The notes below the pieces were generated by a model that searched no databases, was not told the origin of the DNA, and was given only the letters and a program-made list of their open reading frames with translations. 37,637 bases of DNA, taken from Alphaproteobacteria bacterium (GTDB lineage Bacteria; Pseudomonadota; Alphaproteobacteria; Rs-D84). Below, piece by piece: positions 32,285-37,637 of the stretch; position 1 is the first letter of the stretch; every line of letters starts with the position of its first letter. The translations under genes and the position numbers were made by a program. The DNA is taken from the NCBI GenBank assembly GCA_009782315.1, contig WRJH01000003.1, forward strand, positions 1 through 37,637, read 5' to 3'.

Positions 32285-34370
32285 ACACTCCGCCCACTAC
32301 TGTTTCGCCCGATGCGCCATCTTCATTTGGCGCGCCCCGCGGCGGATTGGGCTTTTGCCCCGGTTTGAACGCTTCCAGAATAATGGTTCCTTCGGGGTCC
32401 TGGCTGGCCGCGATGCCTGTTGCGCGGTTCACACGTATGAGTTCCAGGCCGTCCGGTATGGGGAACGGGCGGTTGCTTTCATTTTGAAGCGCGACTTTCA
32501 TAAAATCGCCGAAAACTTTCGCGGCCATGTATGAACCGGCGCCGGGCCCCAAGGGATGGGGATTGTCGTATCCCAAATAAACGCCGGCGACCAGGTCTTT
32601 GGAAAAACCGACGAACCAGACGTCGCGCACTTCGTTTGTGGTTCCGGTCTTGCCCGCGATGGTGCGTCCGGGCACACGCGCCTGGCGCCCTGTTCCCATT
32701 TCGACCGCGCCCTGCAAAATGGATACTATCTGGTACAGGCTTTGCGGGTCGGCAAGCGCCTCGCCCGGCTCTACCCGTTCCGGCGGCAGCATGCCGGGCG
32801 TCCATTCCATGGACATGTCGCCTGCTGATTCCTGGTTTCTGGTTCCTATGATTTTCCCATGCCTGTCCTGGACATAGTCGACCAGTTTCAAATCATGCCT
32901 GTATCCGCCGTTGATGAACGCGGCATACCCCAGCGCAAGTTTGGCCAAAGTCGTCTCGCCCGACCCCAGCGCCAGCGACAAATTCATGTGCCGCATATTG
33001 TTGTCGTACACGCCGAACCGCTGGGCCGTGGCGACGGCGCGGCGCACGCCGATATCGTCGACCAATCGCACGGTCGGCACGTTCCGGCTGGTTTCCAGCG
33101 AAAGGCGGAAAGGAACGTTGCCCAAAAACTTGCGGTCGTAATTTTCCGGCTTCCATAATTTTTCGTCTTCGCGCCATCCGACGATGGGCGCATCCATCAA
33201 AAGGGTTTGCGGCGTATAGTTCCCGGTTTCCAGCGCCGCCAGATAAACAAAAGGCTTTATTGTCGAACCGACCTGTCGCATGGCCTGGGTCGCGCGGTTG
33301 AACGAAGATTCCGCAAAAGAATCGCCGCCCGACATTGCCAAAACGCGCCCGGTGTGCGGATTTACCACGATGATTGCGCCTTGCAGTCGCTCTTCGCGGC
33401 CCTGGCTGTATGTGTCGATTGCGGATTTCAATGCCGCGGCCGCCGCGCGCTGCAATTCCGGAACGATTGTCGTCTTTACGTACAGTCCGTCGTTGTACAG
33501 CATTTCGCGCCCGATTTTATTCAACAGTTCGCGGCGGACGTCTTCGGCGAAATATTGAAAATCATCCTCCATCTGGGCCATAAATCCGCGGTTGATGTTC
33601 AATGGGTCCGACATAGCTTCCGTCATCTGCTGTTTTGTAATGAACCCTTCATCCATCATGCGGCGCAATACGTAATTGCGGCGTTCGACCGCGCGGTCGC
33701 GGTTGTTCGGCGCCTTGGGCAGCGATGCCAGGAAAGCCATCTGGGACAAAGACAGCTCTGCTACGGGCTTGTTGAAATACATCAAGGACGCGCTGCCCAC
33801 GCCGTACGCGCGCGCGCCCAAAAATATCTGGTTCAGATACAGGGTCATTATATGCTGTTTGGAAAAAGCGCGTTCCAGGCGCAGCGCCAGAATAGCCTCT
33901 TTTGCCTTGCGCGCGATGGTGCGGTCGGATGATAAAAAGAAATTCTTCGCGACCTGTTGGGTTACCGTCGACGCACCTGAAAACCGCGTCGGCCCGCCCA
34001 GTATTTTGATAAGGTTGTTTGTCGCGGCGCGCGCGATTCCGAAAACGTCGATTCCGGCGTGGCGCCAGAAATTCTTGTCTTCGGCGGCGACGAACGCGTT
34101 GACCAGTTGCGGCGGCATGTCTTCGAATTCTATGAACACGCGGCGTTCTTCGGCATATTCGATAAGCAAAGAGCCGTCGGCGGCATAAAGGCGCGTCGCG
34201 ACCGGCGGCGAATACGCGGCCAGTTTTTTATAGTCCGGCAAATCGCGGCCGTATTTCACGACCAGCGCGGTTGCCAGAATGACCAGAACGACGGCGGCCC
34301 AGAACGCGCCGCGCAGCAGCAGAATCGTTGATTTTTTAAGGAAAGATAAAAACGCGCCGAATTTTTTCAC
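32280..34370 (-). CDS. mrcA: Penicillin-binding protein 1A (glycosyltransferase and transpeptidase)
   Basis: This class A PBP polymerises and crosslinks peptidoglycan from the inner membrane. A single span (about residues 20-40) precedes the GT51 domain with the catalytic Glu in AAEDKNFWRHAGID, GASTVTQQVAKN and ARKAKEAILALRLE. The transpeptidase has GSTIKP (active Ser), SRN and KTGTTN. I choose the GTG at 34370: it lies six bases after a TATACT -10 box and would give a leaderless message. Upstream in-frame TTG (34391) lies before the -10 and has no ribosome-binding site. Length 696 aa. An extra ~100-residue OB-like region seen in E. coli PBP1A seems reduced. The stop lies in a heptamer array. 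Confidence 0.95.
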   Translation of the reverse strand: MKKFGAFLSFLKKSTILLLRGAFWAAVVLVILATALVVKYGRDLPDYKKLAAYSPPVATRLYAADGSLLIEYAEERRVFIEFEDMPPQLVNAFVAAEDKNFWRHAGIDVFGIARAATNNLIKILGGPTRFSGASTVTQQVAKNFFLSSDRTIARKAKEAILALRLERAFSKQHIMTLYLNQIFLGARAYGVGSASLMYFNKPVAELSLSQMAFLASLPKAPNNRDRAVERRNYVLRRMMDEGFITKQQMTEAMSDPLNINRGFMAQMEDDFQYFAEDVRRELLNKIGREMLYNDGLYVKTTIVPELQRAAAAALKSAIDTYSQGREERLQGAIIVVNPHTGRVLAMSGGDSFAESSFNRATQAMRQVGSTIKPFVYLAALETGNYTPQTLLMDAPIVGWREDEKLWKPENYDRKFLGNVPFRLSLETSRNVPTVRLVDDIGVRRAVATAQRFGVYDNNMRHMNLSLALGSGETTLAKLALGYAAFINGGYRHDLKLVDYVQDRHGKIIGTRNQESAGDMSMEWTPGMLPPERVEPGEALADPQSLYQIVSILQGAVEMGTGRQARVPGRTIAGKTGTTNEVRDVWFVGFSKDLVAGVYLGYDNPHPLGPGAGSYMAAKVFGDFMKVALQNESNRPFPIPDGLELIRVNRATGIAASQDPEGTIILEAFKPGQKPNPPRGAPNEDGASGETVVGGVF

Positions 34371-34376
34371 CCGAAA

Positions 34377-34405
34377 AGTATACACCGGCAAAAATCAAAT
34401 AGCAA
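34377..34405 (-). promoter_or_regulatory. Promoter of mrcA, leaderless geometry
   Basis: TTGCTA (34400-34405), 17 bp, TATACT (34377-34382) on the minus strand, then six bases and the GTG start, the same geometry as uvrD. Confidence 0.6.
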
Positions 34406-34409
34406 TAAA

Positions 34410-34437
34410 AAGTGACAAGTGACAAGTAATAAGTGAT
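34410..34437. repeat. Heptamer array, AAGTGAC type (arm 1)
   Basis: Four units of AAGTGAC/AAGTAAT, inverted relative to 34459-34490. Confidence 0.87.
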
Positions 34438-34458
34438 ACCGCCGTTCCAGGATTACAA

Positions 34459-34490
34459 GTATCACTTATCACTTGTCACTTTTCACTTGA
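34459..34490. repeat. Heptamer array, ACTTGTC type (arm 2)
   Basis: Four units (ACTTATC, ACTTGTC, ACTTTTC, ACTTGAT). The -35 box TTGTCA of the next gene is part of this array. Confidence 0.87.
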
Positions 34491-34501
34491 TATGCTACAA
34501 T
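34473..34501 (+). promoter_or_regulatory. Promoter of the 128-aa membrane protein, -35 inside a heptamer array
   Basis: TTGTCA (34473-34478), 17 bp, TACAAT (34496-34501) preceded by TGC. The gene start follows at 34528. Confidence 0.6.
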
Positions 34502-34527
34502 TTCGAAAGATACCAAAGGAGAAAACT

Positions 34528-34914
34528 ATGGACTATTTAACAACAATACGGAATATGCGTCGGATAACTTTCACCGCGTTTTTGACAACTATACTGTTCG
34601 TGATTGTATTCTGGGCGTTCATCATGACGAACGCGATGCAGTATTTCATGTGGGCGCTGCCCGGGTTCGACCTGTCATCCACCAACGTCTATGTCATGTG
34701 GCTGACCGGCGCGCTGGAAATTGCGGGAATCGTTTTGTTTTTGATACCGGCGATAGTATTGTCTTTTGAAATCCGGTTTGAAAAACGACGCGCGGCCGCC
34801 GAAGAAAAAGAATTCCTGGAATGGCGCGAAGAACTGTTCGGCGCACTTGAATCGAAACCGGCCAAGGCGAAAACGAAAGCAAAGCCGAAAGCGAAATCAA
34901 AGAAAAAGAAATAA
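34528..34914 (+). CDS. Small two-span membrane protein with Lys/Ala tail
   Basis: The 128-aa product has a perfect AAAGGAG ribosome-binding site. Two hydrophobic helices (about residues 13-35 and 55-78) flank a short loop with FDLSSTNVYVMW. A charged helix follows (RFEKRRAAAEEKEFLEW), and the last 20 residues are an almost pure Lys/Ala/Pro tail, probably cytoplasmic and able to bind nucleic acid or membrane lipids. No family is recognised. It precedes an arginase-like gene but has its own terminator. Confidence 0.75.
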   Translation: MDYLTTIRNMRRITFTAFLTTILFVIVFWAFIMTNAMQYFMWALPGFDLSSTNVYVMWLTGALEIAGIVLFLIPAIVLSFEIRFEKRRAAAEEKEFLEWREELFGALESKPAKAKTKAKPKAKSKKKK

Positions 34915-34936
34915 AAACATCTTTTGATTTAATGCA

Positions 34937-34964
34937 AACCGGCGCAAACAGCGCCGGTTTTATA
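34937..34964 (+). terminator. Terminator after the 128-aa protein gene
   Basis: Stem AACCGGCGC-AAACA-GCGCCGGTT with a short T run, 23 bp after the stop codon. Partial read-through to the next gene is possible, since no separate promoter is clear there. Confidence 0.75.
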
Positions 34965-34978
34965 GTCTGGAAAATACA

Positions 34979-35812
34979 ATGAATAAATTTATCGGAATAG
35001 AATATGGTCGCGGCTGCCTGCGGGTCGCAATCGACGGCGGGTGCGCGGACGCGCCGGCGCGGGTGCGGGAAATGTTTTCAGGAAACGATTGGACGATTGT
35101 GCATTCGGAACCGTTTGATGCGAACGAATGCGCGGCCGACAGGTTTGGCGAAAATTTCAAAATACAACGGGAAATTTATAACAGGGCGCCGGCCGGCCGG
35201 CATATATTAATCGGCGGCGACCATTCGGTAAACTTTGGGCATTTCGCGGCCATCGCGGACCAAATGCCGGACACGGATTTATGTCTGGTCTATATAGATT
35301 CGCATCTGGATATACATTCACCGGAAAGCGGAAGGCAGCAGGGTTCGGGCAGCCCGCACGGTTCAAACGTGCGCGCGCTGCTGGGCACGGGCGACGAACG
35401 CTGGCTTTCTTTGATGAAGAAACGTCCCGCGCTGAAACCGGAAAATCTTTTTTATCTGGGACCGCGTTCTTATGAACCCGCGGAAATAGAATTTATTGCT
35501 GAAAACAATATATTCATGCGCACCAGCGACGAATTGAAAACGCCGGAACAGCGGACCGCGGCCGTCCGTGAAATCAAAGAACGAATTGGCGACCGGCCTT
35601 TCGTTCTGTCGTTCGATTTCGATTCGATTGACCCGGGCCTATTCAAAGAAGTCTTGGTGCCGGCAAAAAACGGTATTGATGTCGCCGCGGCGGAATTTTT
35701 TATAGATGAATTCAAGGGTGCGATATCTTTTGAATTTGTTGAATACGCGCCCGCGGGCGACGATGCGTCCGCCGAAATTGTAAAAAGATTGATTGGAATC
35801 GTCGCGGAATAA
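34979..35812 (+). CDS. Arginase/agmatinase-family (ureohydrolase) enzyme
   Basis: The 277-aa product keeps the binuclear manganese site of the ureohydrolase family: GGDHS (first His), YIDSHLDIH (the DAHxD motif as DSHLD) and SFDFDSIDP (the SxDxDxxDP motif). Family members cleave arginine, agmatine, formiminoglutamate or guanidinobutyrate. The substrate loop (SGRQQGSGSPHGSNVRALLG) resembles arginase in SPHG-S/N positions, so arginase is a fair guess. The C-terminal FEFVEYAPAGD stands where the family has E-x-N-P. GGA lies seven bases before the ATG at 34979. It converges with the next gene, three bases apart. Confidence 0.85.
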   Translation: MNKFIGIEYGRGCLRVAIDGGCADAPARVREMFSGNDWTIVHSEPFDANECAADRFGENFKIQREIYNRAPAGRHILIGGDHSVNFGHFAAIADQMPDTDLCLVYIDSHLDIHSPESGRQQGSGSPHGSNVRALLGTGDERWLSLMKKRPALKPENLFYLGPRSYEPAEIEFIAENNIFMRTSDELKTPEQRTAAVREIKERIGDRPFVLSFDFDSIDPGLFKEVLVPAKNGIDVAAAEFFIDEFKGAISFEFVEYAPAGDDASAEIVKRLIGIVAE

Positions 35813-35815
35813 AGT

Positions 35816-36418
35816 TTATCGGCCCCGCGCCGCACGATACGCACTCTCGATGGCCCGCCTTATACCGTCTATGCAGCCGGGATGGTCGGGATGGCCAAAA
35901 AGATATGCGACAAAGTCGGGCGCATCCTTCGCGGCGTGGATGACATACTCGCGTTCGAAATCGACAAAGCACATCCAGGGAGTGTTTACAATCATCTCTC
36001 CAACCTTGGCGGTATATTCGCACCAAACGACCGAATCGAAACTCTCGGCGCCGGTCACCGTGTCTTTCTGGACCGGATGAACCGTGGTCGGGGTGTCGCG
36101 CGAAGCCGCGCTGTTGCTGGCCGTTATGACCTTTATGCTCTTCATTTCGACCTTGTGGTCGTCAATCGTCCAGCCTTCTTCCACGGCGGTTTTGCTTGTC
36201 GTAAAGCGATGGCCGATATTGGCTATATTGTCCAATAAATTGCCCTTGTAATGGGTCGCCGGGCGGCCGACATGGTCGGTTGCGCCCTTTGGGCATACGA
36301 CGACGAATTCCGTCGCATGAACTTCGCCTTGTTTTTTGACCCGGTTTGAATTTGGATTTTCTTGCGGTTTGCGGATGGTATTTTTAACGTCTGTTTTGGT
36401 TTTCATTTTATTTTCCAT
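35816..36418 (-). CDS. Hypothetical protein, 200 aa
   Basis: Not recognised. The first ~35 residues are Lys/Asn/Gln-rich and probably disordered (MENKMKTKTDVKN through VKKQGEVH). Then come TEFVVVCPKGATDHVGRPATHY and VVWCEYTAKVGEMIVNTPWMC, suggesting a beta-rich core with several cysteines. There is no signal peptide. The ATG overlaps the end of the upstream gene by 11 bases, so the two are translationally coupled. No terminator is visible in the three bases before the convergent arginase-like gene. Confidence 0.7.
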   Translation of the reverse strand: MENKMKTKTDVKNTIRKPQENPNSNRVKKQGEVHATEFVVVCPKGATDHVGRPATHYKGNLLDNIANIGHRFTTSKTAVEEGWTIDDHKVEMKSIKVITASNSAASRDTPTTVHPVQKDTVTGAESFDSVVWCEYTAKVGEMIVNTPWMCFVDFEREYVIHAAKDAPDFVAYLFGHPDHPGCIDGIRRAIESAYRAARGR

Positions 36419-36872
36419 TCACCGCATAGTCTTTTATAAACAGGTGCAACGCGACCGGCAATGGTTCGCGACAGGCATTGCAAATTTTCTTTTTGCATTT
36501 ATTGCATTTTTTCATACCAGACAATGTTATTTCCACAGTTTGGGGGACATTATCATCAGACGAACCGCACAGACCGGTTATGTTGTTCCAATGATTGTAC
36601 CTGTAATCGACATGTATATAGAATGTTTTCTTCAATACATCGGACACTTTGATATCCAATTCGCCATCTATATCCATGGTCCCTATCCTCCAATTTACAT
36701 CTGACCCTTGGGGTTCTAAATTCCCTTGGTTTATAATATAATTGCCGTCGCGGAATATTTCGCCCAAAATAGAAGTGATTCTAGTTTCAATGTTTTCCTG
36801 TGAAAAATTATATGGGGTTTCTGTTACAATCTTATTTTTCGGAAAGTTGACTTTCAGCAATCCATTGTCCAT
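36408..36872 (-). CDS. Hypothetical protein with C-terminal zinc-knuckle-like motif, 154 aa
   Basis: Not recognised. I choose the ATG at 36872, which has AAGGA seven bases upstream; the open frame runs 30 codons further to a TTG but without a ribosome-binding site. Near the C-terminus CNKCKKKICNAC (about residues 123-134) has C-x2-C-x4-C-x2-C spacing and could bind one zinc ion. The middle (DVNWRIGTMDIDGELDIKV) looks beta-rich. It is the first gene of a two-gene unit behind a TTGCAT-N16-TATTAT promoter, just downstream of the rRNA operon terminator. Confidence 0.7.
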   Translation of the reverse strand: MDNGLLKVNFPKNKIVTETPYNFSQENIETRITSILGEIFRDGNYIINQGNLEPQGSDVNWRIGTMDIDGELDIKVSDVLKKTFYIHVDYRYNHWNNITGLCGSSDDNVPQTVEITLSGMKKCNKCKKKICNACREPLPVALHLFIKDYAVNGK

Positions 36873-36950
36873 TTTATAGTCCTTATGCTTACGCCCCCTA
36901 CCGAAATTTGGAAATTTCTGCGCATCTCTCTCTTGCGCGGTTGTACCGGG

Positions 36951-36978
36951 ATAATAATCCAAAATCCGGCAAATGCAA
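36951..36978 (-). promoter_or_regulatory. Promoter of the two orphan genes after the rRNA operon
   Basis: TTGCAT (36973-36978), 16 bp, TATTAT (36951-36956) on the minus strand. It starts two bases after the rRNA terminator. Confidence 0.6.
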
Positions 36979-36979
36979 A

Positions 36980-37008
36980 TAAAAAAGTCCCCATGTAAAC
37001 ACGGGGAT
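36980..37008 (-). terminator. Terminator of the rRNA operon
   Basis: On the minus strand TCCCCGTG-TTTA-CATGGGGA (one G-U pair) is followed by CTTTTTTATTT, about 70 bp after the 5S gene. Confidence 0.9.
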
Positions 37009-37078
37009 GGAAATATATTGCGGTCTTTATGTCTGCCTCGGCTGCGCTTTGCGCAAACGGGTCAAAAACAGATTTTGT

Positions 37079-37193
37079 ACTGGCGACGACCTACTCTTCC
37101 GTGGCTTAAGCCAAAGTACCATTGGCGATACGGGGTTTCCCTGTCTGGTTCGAGATGGAACAGAGGGTGTCTCCCGCTCAATAATCACCAGAA
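37079..37193 (-). rRNA. rrf: 5S ribosomal RNA
   Basis: The minus strand holds a full 5S sequence: a 5' end TTCTGGTGATTATTG, the conserved CACCCTCTGTTCCATCTCGA and GAACCAGACAGGG, and a 3' end that pairs with the 5' end (CGCCAG). Ends are placed by pairing and may be off by a few bases. It follows the 23S gene as the last gene of the rRNA operon; no tRNA lies after it. Confidence 0.95.
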
Positions 37194-37261
37194 CAAAATC
37201 TGCCGAGCATCGTAACAATCCAAAAAAGAATCTTTACTTTCAACATACTCTTCAAGCATTC

Positions 37262-37302
37262 GTTTGATTTGTAGAGCACCGATGGCGCTCAACAAATCAA
37301 AC
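37262..37302 (-). other. Processing stem in the 23S-5S spacer
   Basis: GTTTGATTTGT pairs with ACAAATCAAAC, continued by GAGC/GCTC. A perfect helix in this spacer is typical of an RNase III or RNase E processing site; the exact enzyme is inferred. Confidence 0.6.
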
Positions 37303-37310
37303 AAAGATAA

Positions 37311-37637
37311 AAAGTCTATCATCCGATTAGTACGGCTGAGCTGAACCCCTCGCAGGGCTTGCACTTGCCGCCTATCAACGTTGTAGTCTACAACAGGATT
37401 GGTGGGGATATCTTATCTTGCGACCAGCTTCCCGCTTAGATGCATTCAGCGGTTATCTGTTCCGAATTTAGCTAACCTGCGCTGCCGCGGGCGCGACAAC
37501 AGGTACACCAGGGATTCGTTCGACCCGGTCCTCTCGTACTAAGGTCAAGTTCGCTCAAATATCCAACGCCCACAGTAGATAGGGACCTAACTGTCTCACG
37601 ACGTTATTAACCCAACTCACGTACCGCTTTAAATGGC
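37311..37637 (-). rRNA. rrl: 23S ribosomal RNA, 3' end only
   Basis: The minus strand reads the conserved 23S 3' domain, including the sarcin-ricin loop region with AGTACGAGAGGACCGG (37529-37544 area) and the end GTACTAATCGGATGATAGAC. The 5' part lies outside the window. The 3' end is placed near 37311 by comparison with known ends. Confidence 0.95.

Noticed and set aside
36873-36962. 30-residue TTG-initiated extension of the 154-aa protein
   Set aside because: It has no ribosome-binding site and would overlap the promoter, while the ATG at 36872 has AAGGA at good spacing.

Overview
The window is a gene-dense chromosomal segment of a probable alphaproteobacterium with a compact genome. GyrA, MutS, trigger factor, MreB, the GyrA-linked MerR regulator and the DacA with a C-terminal SPOR domain all read as alphaproteobacterial, and genes sit in short overlapping operons. 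Close taxonomy cannot be settled from the sequence alone; an uncultured host-associated lineage is an inference. Layout from left to right: a cut-off gene with a TGTTTACA operator cluster (1-302); tig-lspA (-); dacA-recR-rsmA-kefB-like (+); an orphan 290-aa gene (+); xseB-mutS-truB-rpsO (-); mreB (-); gyrA-merR (-); a 35-aa membrane protein and rpmH (+); a small HTH protein (-); a structured RNA (-); DUF2147-valS-acyl-ACP thioesterase (-); comF (-) behind a second structured RNA (-); an exported OmpA-like protein (-); divergent dnaQ (-) and uvrD/pcrA (+); two large exported cysteine-rich paralogues (-); an MliC-like lipoprotein (+); rplU-rpmA (-); a PBP1A gene (-); a small membrane protein and an arginase-family enzyme (+); two orphan genes (-); then the 5S and the 3' part of the 23S rRNA gene (-), cut by the window edge. 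The genes serve mainly housekeeping: translation (rpsO, rpmH, rplU, rpmA, valS, truB, rsmA), DNA maintenance (mutS, xseB, recR, dnaQ, uvrD, gyrA) and the cell envelope (lspA, dacA, mreB, mrcA, mliC, exported proteins). What stands out is repeated DNA laid over them. About thirty short arrays with a strict 7-bp period, built from many unrelated heptamers, sit at gene boundaries and inside coding regions. Many come as inverted pairs. They supply or directly adjoin stop codons, encode N-terminal tails, and make up the hydrophobic core of four membrane-targeting segments (LspA TM1 and the signal peptides of DacA, the DUF2147 protein and the MliC lipoprotein). Separate palindromic elements are inserted in frame in rsmA, truB, comF, uvrD and one cysteine-rich protein, as Rickettsia palindromic elements are. 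Two intergenic transcripts of unlike sequence share one architecture with mutually exclusive helices and look like an undescribed RNA family. The cysteine-rich paralogues carry at least ten C-x6-C motifs, a possible new surface-protein family.
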